From the NCBI GenBank assembly GCA_035487355.1, contig DATHMF010000116.1, forward strand, positions 1-64,000: a stretch of 64,000 nucleotides of DNA, written 5' to 3'. Every line of letters begins with the position of its first letter. The stretch's first letter is position 1. This DNA is from Terriglobales bacterium (GTDB lineage: Bacteria; Acidobacteriota; Terriglobia; Terriglobales; Acidobacteriaceae). A program made the translations under genes and the position numbers. Of the stretch, positions 8,951-16,987 are shown in pieces. Under the pieces are notes generated by a model, which worked only from the letters and a program-made list of their open reading frames with translations, had not been told where the DNA came from and did no database searches.

Positions 8951-9907
8951 TTGGAAGCTTCCACGAAAACGCAGCGCGAATTGGAAATAATTGAACGGCA
9001 GATTGAGCAGTTGCAATCTGTCGCAGGCGAAAACCAGGAAGCGCGTACCCGCCTGCAAAAACTCCAGGAACAAGTGAGTACGTTGCGCCAGCAGCTCCAT
9101 TCCCATATGGACGCCTGGCAGAAGACGGAACTGGCCCGTCATGCGCAACGTCCTTATACGCTCGACTACATTGAGCGCATCTTTACCGACTGGAGTGAAA
9201 TTCACGGAGACCGTTTTTTCGGCGATGACCCCGCTCTCATCTGCGGCATAGCCCGTTTTCATGGGAAAGAGGTGGTTGTATTGGGCCACCAGAAGGGCCG
9301 CGACATCAAGACGCGAGTTTACCGCAACTTTGGCCAGGCCAACCCAGAGGGCTATCGCAAATCTTTGCGGGTGATGAAGTTCGCAGAAAAATTTAACCGC
9401 CCTATTTTTACTTTCATCGATACTCCCGGGGCTTATCCCGGCCTCGGCGCCGAAGAGCGCGGACAAGCCGAAGCCATTGCGCGCAGTCTGCGGGAGATGG
9501 CGCGGTTGAAAGTCCCTATCATCACCACGATTACGGGTGAGGGAGGAAGCGGCGGCGCGCTGGCCATCGCCGTCGCCGACCGGATCCTGATGCTGGAAAA
9601 CACGGTTTATTCGGTGATTTCGCCGGAGGGCTGTGCCTCCATCATGTGGCGCGATTCCACCAAGCGCGATGTTGCCGCCCAGGCGCTACGCATCACGCCC
9701 AAAGACCTGATGCAGCTCGGCTGCATTGATGAGATCATATCTGAGCCTCCGGGCGGAGCTCACAGCGACCACGATGCCGCCGCCATGCTGCTCAACCAGG
9801 CCTTACAGAAACATTTTGAAGAACTGCAGAAACTGCCTGCCCAGCAGCTTACAGAAAATCGTTACCAAAAATTCCGCAAAATGGCGCAGTTCTTCACCGA
9901 AGAGTAG
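8951..9907 (+). CDS. accA: acetyl-CoA carboxylase carboxyltransferase subunit alpha
   Basis: 318 aa, standard for AccA. It transfers the carboxyl group from biotin-BCCP to acetyl-CoA together with AccD, the first step of fatty acid synthesis. A coiled N-terminal helix (1-60) is followed by the crotonase-like carboxyltransferase domain: PGAYPGLGAEERGQ (about 157-170), GEGGSGGALAIAVAD and SVISPEGCASIMWRD. The start is TTG 8951, with GGGAACC as a weak ribosome-binding site; there is no ATG nearby that would keep the N-terminal helix. accD is not in the window. It may be co-transcribed with dnaE. Confidence 0.96.
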   Translation: MEASTKTQRELEIIERQIEQLQSVAGENQEARTRLQKLQEQVSTLRQQLHSHMDAWQKTELARHAQRPYTLDYIERIFTDWSEIHGDRFFGDDPALICGIARFHGKEVVVLGHQKGRDIKTRVYRNFGQANPEGYRKSLRVMKFAEKFNRPIFTFIDTPGAYPGLGAEERGQAEAIARSLREMARLKVPIITTITGEGGSGGALAIAVADRILMLENTVYSVISPEGCASIMWRDSTKRDVAAQALRITPKDLMQLGCIDEIISEPPGGAHSDHDAAAMLLNQALQKHFEELQKLPAQQLTENRYQKFRKMAQFFTEE

Positions 9908-9966
9908 AAATGTTGTTGTAACATACTGGCGGCAAGCCGTAATGAAAACTATACCTTTCAAGCGGT

Positions 9967-10047
9967 GTCATCCTGAGCCCCGTGGCGAAGGATCTCCGAT
10001 GAGGATGGGAATCACCCACGGCTGAAATCGGTTTTTCGGTTGGATTT
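9967..10047 (+). repeat. dispersed repeat, family B copy 2
   Basis: It begins GTCATCCTGAGCCCCGTGGC, followed by GAAGGATCTCCGATGAGG, GGAATCACCCACGGCTG and AATCGG, and ends in a T-rich stretch. It matches the copy at 639-717 over nearly its whole length. It lies in the 528-base gap (9908-10435) between accA and korA, just downstream of accA. Confidence 0.75.
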
Positions 10048-10115
10048 TTTCCTCGCGCTGACGGAATCAAGACGATGACTCGTGAGTTTCGGTGAGCGTC
10101 GTCTACTAGGCCGTA

Positions 10116-10133
10116 GTGCGGGCATCTTGCCCA
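10116..10133. repeat. short REP-like palindrome, family A remnant
   Basis: GTGCGGGCATCTTGCCCAC is an imperfect copy, in the opposite orientation, of the CGTGGGCAAGATGCCCACG palindrome found at 21017 and 33026. The rest of the 9908-10435 gap holds family B copy 2, the korA promoter and no gene that I can support. Confidence 0.5.
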
Positions 10134-10357
10134 CAACGACCCACTCCCAATCATGAACCAAAGTGCCTACCAGGCATACCACCATGGTCACTATGGCTCC
10201 GCTTATGCAAGCGCTATACTAGAGCCAAGTGTAAGGCAGGGGTGAGGCCCATATCGGGCCAATGATTTGTAATGGATTTTGACCAGGCATTTACTTTCCC
10301 GATTGCTGCGAAAAATTTGCCTTTCAATATGAAATAGCGCCCATCTGCTGTGCTTAT

Positions 10358-10387
10358 TTGAGTGATTTGAGTTATACGACGTATAAT
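10358..10387 (+). promoter_or_regulatory. sigma-70-type promoter for korAB
   Basis: TTGAGT (10358-10363), an 18-base spacer and a perfect TATAAT (10382-10387). A transcript would start near 10394 and have a leader of about 42 bases containing GAAGGAAA about 13 bases before the korA ATG. The box sits inside a small imperfect palindrome, TTATACGACGTATAA. Confidence 0.6.
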
Positions 10388-10435
10388 CATGGGTTTGCTT
10401 TTAATCACAACTGAAGCTGAAGGAAACTTTTCCCA

Positions 10436-12280
10436 ATGGCAACGAGTGACGTAGGTGTGAGCGAAGCGTCTTCGCCGCAAACTACTGGACAAAAACAGAT
10501 AGTCAATGATTTAAGTATTCAAGTAGCAACCGTCAACGGCTCCGGTTCGCAATCCGCCAACACAGTTTTGTTGCGCACGATTTTCCAGATGGGCGTGCCC
10601 GTCTCAGGAAAGAACCTCTTTCCTTCCAACATTGCAGGGCTGCCGACCTGGTATACCATCCGCGCCAATAAGAACGGCTACATTGCGCGCAAAAAAGAGA
10701 TTGATTTCCTGATCGCCATGAATCCCGAGACCGCCAGGGAAGACGTTTTGTCCCTTGCTCCGGGTGCTGCCGTGCTGTTCGATGAGCCCCTGCAGCTTGA
10801 TAAGCTCCGCAATGATTTGACCTTCTACGTCGTGCCATACGACAAGCTCGTGGCCGCGGTCTGTCCGGAAGCCAAGTTGCGCAAGCTGGTCAAGAACATG
10901 ATCTATGTAGGCGTGGCCGCGCAACTGCTTGGGTTAGACATGCAGCAGGTGGAAAAAGCCATCCGCAAACAGTTCAAGAAGAAACAGAAGGCCGCTGATC
11001 TGAACATGAATGCCGTGAAGGCGGGTTACGATTACGCGGCTTCCACGCTGACCAAATCCGATCCGTATTACATCGAGCCATCAAACCAGACGCAGGGAAA
11101 GATCATCATTGATGGCAATGCGGCCGCCGCACTGGGATGCATGTTTGCCGGTGTTAGCGTAGTCACCTGGTATCCCATCACGCCTTCGTCTTCGCTGGTC
11201 GAGCAACTGATTGATTACATGAAGCGTTTTCGCATTGGCCCCGACGGCAAGGCGACCTTCGCTATCGTGCAGGCCGAAGACGAACTCGCTGCTGTAGGTA
11301 TGGTAATTGGCGCAGGCTGGGCGGGCGCGCGCTCGATGACCTCGACCTCCGGGCCGGGGATCTCACTCATGGCCGAGTTTGCCGGCTTTGGCTATTACAC
11401 CGAAGTCCCGGGCGTGATCTTTGATGTGCAACGCGTGGGGCCCTCGACCGGATTGCCTACGCGCACCGCGCAAGGTGATGTGCTGGCAACAGCCGTGCTC
11501 TCTCACGGAGACACCAAGCACATTCTCTTATTCCCCAGCACGGTGGAAGAATGCTTCACCCTGGCCATGGACGCCTTCGATCTGGCCGAGCAGTTCCAGA
11601 CGCCCGTCTTTGTGCTCACCGATCTGGACTTGGGCATGAACAACTGGATGAGCGAACCTTTCCGCTATCCGGAAAAGCCGCTGCAGCGCGGCAAGGTGCT
11701 CTCGAAAGAGGACCTGGAAAAGCTGGGAAGTTTTGCCCGTTACAAAGACGTAGATGGCGACGGTATTCCATACCGCACGCTGCCGGGAACCGACCATCCT
11801 GCTGCGGCCTACTTTACCCGCGGCAGCGGACACAACGAAAAAGCCCAGTACAGCGAACGGCCCGACGATTATCAGAACAATCTAGACCGCCTGGGCCGCA
11901 AGTTTGAGACGGCACGCAGTTTTGTTCCCAAACCGGTCAAGGTGGTGGACGGAACTTCTGAAGCCGGCATTATCGCCTATGGCACAACCCATTGGGCGAT
12001 CGAAGAGAGCCTGGACCAGATGCGTAATGAGCACAAACTGAAGGCCGATTATCTGCGCGTGCGGGCTTACCCATTCACCCGCGAAGTCTTCGACTTCATT
12101 GAGAGACACAAGCGTATTTACATTGTTGAGCAAAATCGTGACGCACAACTGCTGAGCCTGCTCAAGATGGAGCTGCCGGCGGCGCAGGCTGCAAAGCTGC
12201 GCAGCGTGCTCCATTACAACGGCCTGCCCATTGACGCCCGCTCGGTCACGGTTGCCATCAGCTCACAGGAGGGCAAATAA
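10436..12280 (+). CDS. korA: 2-oxoacid:acceptor oxidoreductase subunit alpha (gamma-alpha fusion)
   Basis: 614 aa. Residues about 30-200 are the gamma (catalytic) domain (GSGSQSANTVLLRTIFQMG, PSNIAGLPTWYTIR). Residues about 215-460 are the pyrimidine-binding domain (IDGNAAAALGCMFAGVSVVTWYPITPSSSL), and the C-terminal part is the transketolase-C-like domain (SEAGIIAYGTTHWAIEE). With KorB it forms an enzyme that oxidises 2-oxoglutarate or another 2-oxoacid to the acyl-CoA, reducing ferredoxin. The substrate cannot be fixed from sequence, though this fused form is most often the 2-oxoglutarate type. korB starts 2 bases after its stop. No ferredoxin-type delta subunit is adjacent. Confidence 0.9.
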   Translation: MATSDVGVSEASSPQTTGQKQIVNDLSIQVATVNGSGSQSANTVLLRTIFQMGVPVSGKNLFPSNIAGLPTWYTIRANKNGYIARKKEIDFLIAMNPETAREDVLSLAPGAAVLFDEPLQLDKLRNDLTFYVVPYDKLVAAVCPEAKLRKLVKNMIYVGVAAQLLGLDMQQVEKAIRKQFKKKQKAADLNMNAVKAGYDYAASTLTKSDPYYIEPSNQTQGKIIIDGNAAAALGCMFAGVSVVTWYPITPSSSLVEQLIDYMKRFRIGPDGKATFAIVQAEDELAAVGMVIGAGWAGARSMTSTSGPGISLMAEFAGFGYYTEVPGVIFDVQRVGPSTGLPTRTAQGDVLATAVLSHGDTKHILLFPSTVEECFTLAMDAFDLAEQFQTPVFVLTDLDLGMNNWMSEPFRYPEKPLQRGKVLSKEDLEKLGSFARYKDVDGDGIPYRTLPGTDHPAAAYFTRGSGHNEKAQYSERPDDYQNNLDRLGRKFETARSFVPKPVKVVDGTSEAGIIAYGTTHWAIEESLDQMRNEHKLKADYLRVRAYPFTREVFDFIERHKRIYIVEQNRDAQLLSLLKMELPAAQAAKLRSVLHYNGLPIDARSVTVAISSQEGK

Positions 12281-12281
12281 C

Positions 12282-13319
12282 ATGGCTACGACTCCTACTC
12301 CACAAAAGACCAATCACATCGGACTCTCCGTGCTCGACTACAAAGGCGGCAAGACCACGCTGTGCGCCGGCTGCGGCCACAACGTAATCTCGGAGCGCGT
12401 GATTGATGCCATGTATGAGATGGGCGTCAGGCCCGAAGGCGTGATCAAGATGTCGGGCATTGGCTGCTCGTCCAAGACGCCGGCCTATTTCATGAGCCGC
12501 TCGTTCAGCTTCAACAGCGTCCACGGACGCATGCCATCGGTCACAACCGGCGCTATGCTGGCGAATCATAGCCTTCTGGCCATAGGCGTCAGCGGCGATG
12601 GCGACACCGCGTCCATCGGCATAGGACAGTTCATCCACCTCATGCGGCGAAATCTGCCGGTGATTTATATCATTGAAGATAACGGTGTGTACGGGCTTAC
12701 CAAGGGCCAGTTCTCGGCCACCGCCGATATTGGATCGAAGCTCAAAACGGGTGTGATCAACGATCTTCCCGCCCTGGATACCTGCGCGCTGGCCATTCAG
12801 GCGGGCGCGACTTTCGTGGGACGTTCATTTTCCGGCGACAAGCGCCAGCTCACCGCCATGCTGAAGGCCGCCATTGCGCATCGGGGAACGGTGATGCTTG
12901 ATATCATCTCTCCCTGCGTGACCTTCAACGACCACGAAGGCTCGACCAAGTCTTATCAGTACATGAAGGAGCATGACGAGCCCTTGCATGAGGTCAGCTT
13001 CGTGCCCCACTTTGAAAACATTGACGTGGATTATGACCCCGGCACAACCACAGACGTCACCATGCACGATGGTTCCCACTTGCGGCTGCGCAAGCTGCAT
13101 GAAGACTACGACCCGTCAGACCGTGTGCATGCCGTCCAGGCCCTCATGGAATCGCACGCCAAAGGGGAAGTCCTGACCGGCGTCTTTTACCTGGATACGA
13201 AGAAGCCCAGCTTCATTGATCTGTTGAACCTGGGCGAGCGCCCGCTGGCCTCGCTGGGCATGAAAGATCTGCGGCCTTCACCGCAGGCGCTGCAGGAAGC
13301 GATGGAAGAGCTGCGGTAA
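12282..13319 (+). CDS. korB: 2-oxoacid:ferredoxin oxidoreductase subunit beta (TPP-binding)
   Basis: 345 aa from ATG 12282, chosen because AGGAGGG (12267-12273) sits 8 bases upstream; an earlier TTG overlapping korA is less likely. The thiamine pyrophosphate module shows LCAGCGHN (27-34), GDGDTASIG (105-113) and EDNGVYGLTKGQ (132-143). CAGC and GIGC cysteines occur, but there is no ferredoxin-like 4Fe-4S repeat. It is the partner of KorA in oxidative decarboxylation of a 2-oxoacid. The C-terminal part (about 230-345) is the usual extension of this subunit. Confidence 0.93.
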   Translation: MATTPTPQKTNHIGLSVLDYKGGKTTLCAGCGHNVISERVIDAMYEMGVRPEGVIKMSGIGCSSKTPAYFMSRSFSFNSVHGRMPSVTTGAMLANHSLLAIGVSGDGDTASIGIGQFIHLMRRNLPVIYIIEDNGVYGLTKGQFSATADIGSKLKTGVINDLPALDTCALAIQAGATFVGRSFSGDKRQLTAMLKAAIAHRGTVMLDIISPCVTFNDHEGSTKSYQYMKEHDEPLHEVSFVPHFENIDVDYDPGTTTDVTMHDGSHLRLRKLHEDYDPSDRVHAVQALMESHAKGEVLTGVFYLDTKKPSFIDLLNLGERPLASLGMKDLRPSPQALQEAMEELR

Positions 13320-13537
13320 AGCAAGTACTCGGTACCCAGTACTCAGTTTCCAGACTGCTTGCTCTGAGAAAAAAGTGAAACCGATCGTGCAAACCTGCAT
13401 CCATACTGCTGCAAAGTTTTTGCTCCTCTGTGTCTCGGTGAAATTGTTGTTTTCGTAATAAGACAGCTTCCGAGATCAACCCAACATTTATTCATCTATA
13501 ACCATGATTCAGAAGTCCACGATCAAGGAGATCGCTC

Positions 13538-13921
13538 ATGAGCAACACGTTAGAAGTCGGAAAGAAATTGGTTGAATTGTGCCGCCAGGGCAAAGCCATG
13601 GAAGCCATCAATACCCTTTACCATCCGAAGATTGTGAGCCTCGAAGTGGCGGATAATCCCTCCGGTCCCGCGCGCATGGAAGGACTGGCAGCGATCAAGG
13701 GCAAGGGTGAATGGTGGGAAAAGAACCATGAGATCCATAGCGGCGAAGTCGAAGGACCCTGGCCTAATGGCGACCGCTTCATCGTGCACTTCAAGTACGA
13801 AGTGACGCCTAAGACAGGCCCGATGGCCGGCAAACGCCTCAACCTGGATGAAACCGGGCTCTACACAGTCAAAGACGGCAAGATTATCCAGGAGGAATTC
13901 TTCTATCACCACGGTGGATAA
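13538..13921 (+). CDS. SnoaL-like / NTF2-fold protein
   Basis: 127 aa. It opens NTLEVGKKLVELCRQGKAMEAINTLYHPKIVSLE and continues with WWEKNHEIHSGEVEGPW and DRFIVHFKYEVTP, the helix-helix-sheet pattern of SnoaL/NTF2 cone-fold proteins, and ends DGKIIQEEFFYHHGG. Such proteins bind small ligands or act as isomerases or cyclases; the substrate here is unknown. AAGGAGATCGCTC directly precedes the ATG. The 200 bases from korB contain tag-like repeat fragments (AAGTACTCGGTACC, CTCTGTGTCTCGGTGAAATT). Confidence 0.8.
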   Translation: MSNTLEVGKKLVELCRQGKAMEAINTLYHPKIVSLEVADNPSGPARMEGLAAIKGKGEWWEKNHEIHSGEVEGPWPNGDRFIVHFKYEVTPKTGPMAGKRLNLDETGLYTVKDGKIIQEEFFYHHGG

Positions 13922-13934
13922 GAGGGCAGGGGCT

Positions 13935-14150
13935 TTACTCTGCTTCTTCCAGACTCATATATTCTTGCAGTTCGCCCGAGTGTTCCGGGCTGCTGCCCGG
14001 TTCGGGAAAATCTGAGTCTGAATCCTTAATCATGCGGTTGGTGGTGCGGTGTCCTTGCTGGCCAGCCATTGAGGAGTTGCCAGACTGCGAGCGGTCTTCC
14101 GGCTCCATCGCTCCTTTGCTGATATCGCTGTCGTGCCAATACTTCTGCAT
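13935..14150 (-). CDS. small hypothetical polar protein
   Basis: 71 aa from the ATG at 14150, preceded by GAGG 7 bases away; an in-frame ATG 12 bases upstream is possible. The protein is polar and acidic at its C-terminus (SGELQEYMSLEEAE) and has no membrane segment, cysteine or recognisable motif. It lies convergent to the SnoaL-like gene, 13 bases away. I do not recognise a family; the clean start signal and isolation argue that it is real, but only weakly. Confidence 0.4.
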   Translation of the reverse strand: MQKYWHDSDISKGAMEPEDRSQSGNSSMAGQQGHRTTNRMIKDSDSDFPEPGSSPEHSGELQEYMSLEEAE

Positions 14151-14243
14151 GGCTAACCTCATGTAGTAGGCCCTACCTTACTCTTGTAACCAGGCAATTA
14201 CCACCCAATAGTGCACACATTTATGGATTGCGAACTTCTGCGT

Positions 14244-14249
14244 TACAAT
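14244..14249 (+). promoter_or_regulatory. -10 box close to the start of the 2Fe-2S protein
   Basis: TACAAT preceded by GCGT and followed by 11 bases before the ATG at 14261. The same box and the same 11-base spacing occur before dnaE. No Shine-Dalgarno sequence is visible between it and the ATG, suggesting a leaderless or nearly leaderless transcript. Confidence 0.35.
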
Positions 14250-14260
14250 CTTCTTTCTCC

Positions 14261-14593
14261 ATGAGCAGCCATAGCACGCCGGGTCCTCTCTTTCGTCCCT
14301 ACCAGAAGCTGATACGGATCACCATCAAAGGCAAAGAATTTGAGATTCCAGAAAACAACATGCTGTTGCGTGGGTTTCAGTATCTGGCGGAAGAAAATAT
14401 CTCCTACGGCAAATTCTGCTGGAATGAAGAGTGCCAGTACTGCCGCGTGACCTATGACACCGGCGAAGGCACCCAGAGCCGCCAGGCGCTCTCCTGCAAG
14501 CTGATGGTGCAAGAGGGAATGCGAATCACCGAGATTGCTACGGAGATCGCCTATTGCCTGCGGGAGCTGAAGCTGAACGAGCCAAAGAAATAA
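14261..14593 (+). CDS. 2Fe-2S ferredoxin-like protein
   Basis: 110 aa from ATG 14261; a TTG 33 bases further up would put the start inside the promoter. The core has FCWNEECQYCR with a fourth Cys in ALSCKL, i.e. C-x4-C-x2-C plus a distant C, the plant-type 2Fe-2S pattern. The fold order also fits: ITIKGKEFEIPENNMLLRGFQYL, then the cluster loop. The N-terminal 15 residues are polar. It may pass electrons for a nearby or distant oxidoreductase; korAB is 1 kb upstream but separated by other genes. The partner is unknown. Confidence 0.75.
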   Translation: MSSHSTPGPLFRPYQKLIRITIKGKEFEIPENNMLLRGFQYLAEENISYGKFCWNEECQYCRVTYDTGEGTQSRQALSCKLMVQEGMRITEIATEIAYCLRELKLNEPKK

Positions 14594-14962
14594 AAAACTC
14601 ACCGCGGATAACGCGGATTTGCACGGATTTTTCTCAGGTTGTCTGATGGATTTGGGGGGAGTCCCCCCTTGCCAGCTTGGTCGGAAGGAAGAAGCTTTTT
14701 CGCGTTTTAGCTTTTGGCTTTTTAGCTAAAACAAGCTCGCTGTGGGATGAACGGGATTGAATCAGGGGGATTTTGCTGCCAATTTGAGCGGGAAGAGGCC
14801 CGAACGCCAGGCTTTAAACCAAGCGTTTGCCGCCGGGGATGCGGGGTTAGGCAAAGGTGCACGCAGCTACGCGGAATCGCGGCAGGCGACTTGTTGTTGC
14901 TCTTATTTTCTAAGATCTTTTCAAAGATCTTTGTATTTTGTCTCTTAAGTTTTTTAAAACCT
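14594..14962. other. intergenic region with short repeats and a GC hairpin
   Basis: 369 bases. Just after the 2Fe-2S gene is a repeat fragment CACCGCGGATAACGCGGATT, of a type also seen near 48822 and 56911. GGGGGG-AGT-CCCCCC at 14654-14668 is a perfect hairpin without a T-run. GCTTTTGGCTTTTTAGC near 14708 is another repeat type. A run of plus-strand frames here has no start signal or recognisable product and is not called. Confidence 0.5.
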
Positions 14963-15519
14963 TCAACTTCTTAAATCCTGGGACCATGATTGCCGGCCGT
15001 GCCTTTTCGGATCTTGTGCGCTCGCGACAGGTTCTGAGCTGACGGTGCTTTGATCCTGTTGTGCTTCCTGCTGGTCTTCAGGTTGATCTGGCTTACAGAG
15101 CTGGGAGTAGTAGCTCATGGTTCGGGCTGAGGCCAGTTGCTCCAGCAGAGCGGTTTCTTTCAGGGAGCGGAGCAAGAGGCAGGCCATATTGCAGAGAGCC
15201 TTGGCAGCGCGGAGGTCTATCTCTCTGCGGCGGAATTGGTTGACGGTTTCGGCCAGCAGTTTGGTGATGTCGGAGGGAGTCTCGAGAGAGAGAACGGGGA
15301 GACCGGGAGGCATGGTGATTGTGTCAGCCTCACGGCTGGGGGCTTCTTCTGGGCTTCTTTCTGCACTTCTTTTTGGGCCTGGGCTTGTTTGTTCTTCTGC
15401 TCGGGATCGTGAAAAAAGCAATAGAATTTGCCGGCTTCGACATCGCCGTGGCAGCGGGCGCCGATTTTGCTGATGTATCGGCAGCGGGGGGTTTTGGCGT
15501 TAACTTCAGCGTTCTTCAT
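14963..15519 (-). pseudogene. frameshifted paralogue of the adjacent Cys/His-rich protein
   Basis: The reading frame from ATG 15519 (AGGAGA 9 bases upstream) encodes a Cys/His module, PRCRYISKIGARCHGD then FYCFFHDPEQK, matching the intact neighbour at 15627-16064. After about residue 58 the frame no longer matches, while a second frame (ending 14963) continues with LETPSDITKLLAETVNQFRRREIDLRAAKAL, matching LETPSDVAELLSETINQF of the neighbour. The two halves join near GGGGG at 15338-15342 and need a -1 shift (or one lost base). This suggests an inactivated gene or a sequencing error in a homopolymer. The C-terminal tail is longer and unrelated to the neighbour. Confidence 0.75.
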
Positions 15520-15626
15520 ATCTATTTTCTCCTGAGAATCAATCCCACACAGGTTTGCCGCCGGTGTGGGATTCCAGATTTCGGTCTGGTCTTCGAATCA
15601 TCGAATCAATGAATCAATCCATGGAA

Positions 15627-16064
15627 TTAATTCATGAGGTAATCGTTTGGGCCGGGGTAAGCCTCGGTCTTTTTGGCGGAGCGGGCAGCCCTGCGCTTTT
15701 GTGTGTCGGCCACTTTCATGAGGCTGAGCATGACGTTGGCCATTTGGCCGACGGCTTTGGCGGTGTCCATGTCTATCTCTCCCATGCGAAACTGGTTGAT
15801 GGTTTCGGATAACAGCTCGGCCACATCGGAGGGTGTCTCCAGCGATTTGGCGGAGAGATTGGGAGGCAGGAAGGTCTTTTTTTCAGTCGCACCGCTGCGA
15901 ACCTTTCCGCCTTGCTTGCGGGCTGCGGCCTGTTTTTGTTTCTGCTCGGGATCGTGAAAAAAACAATAAGGTTTGCCGGTCTGGGGATCGGCCTGGCAGG
16001 GGCTCCCGTTTTTGCTGGTGTGCTGGCAACGGGGCTTGTTGCCGAACAATTCTTTAATGCCCAT
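15627..16064 (-). CDS. small Cys/His-rich (zinc-ribbon-like) protein
   Basis: 145 aa. Residues 12-39 hold CQHTSKNGSPCQAD and YCFFHDPEQK, a C-x9-C-x10-C-x3-H pattern that probably binds zinc. A basic linker (QKQAAARKQGGKVRSG) leads to a helical region, LETPSDVAELLSETINQFRMGEIDMDTAKAVGQMANVMLSLMKV. An excellent ribosome-binding site (AAGGAGGT) precedes ATG 16064. The frameshifted copy lies 107 bases downstream in the same direction, so this is a tandem duplication. Similar short modules occur in many acidobacterial proteins of unknown role. Confidence 0.75.
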   Translation of the reverse strand: MGIKELFGNKPRCQHTSKNGSPCQADPQTGKPYCFFHDPEQKQKQAAARKQGGKVRSGATEKKTFLPPNLSAKSLETPSDVAELLSETINQFRMGEIDMDTAKAVGQMANVMLSLMKVADTQKRRAARSAKKTEAYPGPNDYLMN

Positions 16065-16302
16065 TTGTTGTACCTCCTTCTAGTACATAAGAGAGGATGG
16101 CATGGATTTGGGTGGAATGAGCAACATGGTGCCAGAGTGATATCATGCTGGCACTAAAAGCTTTACATTTTTAGGATTTATGATTTGCGAATTACGATTT
16201 ACGATTTTCCTGATCTTAAATTTCAGAACACCAGTCCTCTTCGTCAGCCCCATATAAAAACCCGCCCCTGTGGAAAACTTGGCCCATTGCGGTATGTATT
16301 GG

Positions 16303-16325
16303 ATTGAAAATTCAATATTTTCAAT
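16303..16325. repeat. perfect inverted repeat, AT-rich
   Basis: ATTGAAAAT (16303-16311) and ATTTTCAAT (16317-16325) are exact inverse complements around TCAAT. It lies about 50 bases upstream of the -35 element of the island promoter, so an upstream regulator site or a terminator remnant is possible. Confidence 0.5.
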
Positions 16326-16356
16326 GTGTTAGGTAAATCTCCTTAAGTACTACAAT

Positions 16357-16401
16357 ATATTGGGATAGGGCCTTGACAGGCCCAATATAGAGGCGTACAT
16401 T
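16357..16401 (+). promoter_or_regulatory. promoter of the island operon with nested inverted repeats
   Basis: A perfect TTGACA (16373-16378), a 17-base spacer and TACATT (16396-16401). The -35 element is the centre of GGGCCTTGACAGGCCC (16368-16383, 6-base arms around TGAC). An outer pair, ATATTGGG (16357-16364) and CCCAATAT (16381-16388), competes with it. A repressor bound here would cover the -35. The predicted start near 16408 leaves a leader of about 150 bases. Confidence 0.55.
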
Positions 16402-16558
16402 AACATTCCACCAGGTATTGGTAGAAGTAGCTTTTCGGCGAATGAGTTGCCGCCCGAGGTTCAAGCAGTAGGTTTCTGTAGACCCCGCAGCAAGCACGCC
16501 GGTTTCACACTTCTCCCTAGGGCCGAACCCATGGGAAACAATTCTCTTTAGGAGATGT

Positions 16559-16987
16559 GTGAAAGTGGCATCCGACAAAATCGAACTTCAGCGTATCTTT
16601 GACCGCACTGATGGACATTGTCACATCTGCTGGAAAAAACTCTGCTTTAACAATTACGGTGATTTTGGTTCACGGGGCTGCTGGGAGGTCGAGCATTCAA
16701 TCGCCCGCGCCAACGGCGGCACCTGCCACGGAAACAACAAGTACGCCGCGTGCATTTCATGCAATCGGTCAAAAGGCACAAATTCCAGTCGTCTTGCGCG
16801 TTTGCTCAATGGAAGAACTCGTGCTCCGCTTTCGAGAAGTAAAAAAGAGAAAATACGGAAAGACAACACAGTCGGCGGAAGTTTCCTAGGCGGCTTAGCT
16901 GGTGCTTTTCTTGGGCCCGGCGGGATTCTACTCGGAGCGATCTTAGGCGGCGTCATTGGTAATTCGATTAAACCGGAGGCGAAATGA
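16559..16987 (+). CDS. HNH nuclease domain with C-terminal glycine zipper
   Basis: 142 aa. Residues 16-80 form an HNH module with zinc-binding pairs: CHICWKKLCF (21-30), the active-site region WEVEHSIARANGG (about 42-54) and NNKYAACISCNRSKGT. A basic linker leads to a glycine zipper at about 105-138 (GGSFLGGLAGAFLGPGGILL and GAILGGVIGNS), a type of segment that inserts in membranes or oligomerises. GTG 16559 is preceded by AGGAG (16550-16554) 4 bases away; GTG 16565 has better spacing and is an alternative. The stop overlaps the next start by 4 bases (ATGA). The fusion suggests a nuclease tethered to a membrane or oligomer; its target is unknown. Confidence 0.8.
   Translation: MKVASDKIELQRIFDRTDGHCHICWKKLCFNNYGDFGSRGCWEVEHSIARANGGTCHGNNKYAACISCNRSKGTNSSRLARLLNGRTRAPLSRSKKEKIRKDNTVGGSFLGGLAGAFLGPGGILLGAILGGVIGNSIKPEAK

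Larger units (their letters stand above)
16065..16558. other. 494-base divergent intergenic region before the accessory island
   Basis: It separates the zinc-ribbon gene (leftward) from the island operon (rightward) and is AT-rich. It holds an inverted repeat at 16303-16325, the promoter at 16357-16401 and a leader of about 150 bases. The leader contains two tiny frames, ATG 16443-TAG (9 aa) and ATG 16531-TAG (6 aa), the second ending at the AGGAG that serves the HNH gene. A leftward 85-aa frame here overlaps the HNH start and lacks support. Confidence 0.5.

Noticed and set aside
15338-15342. Programmed ribosomal frameshift
   Set aside because: No X-XXY-YYZ heptamer in the zero frame and no downstream structure seen; a simple indel explains it better.
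16321-16578. 85-residue leftward frame before the HNH gene
   Set aside because: It overlaps the HNH start and the operon promoter, lacks a start signal and has no recognisable motif.
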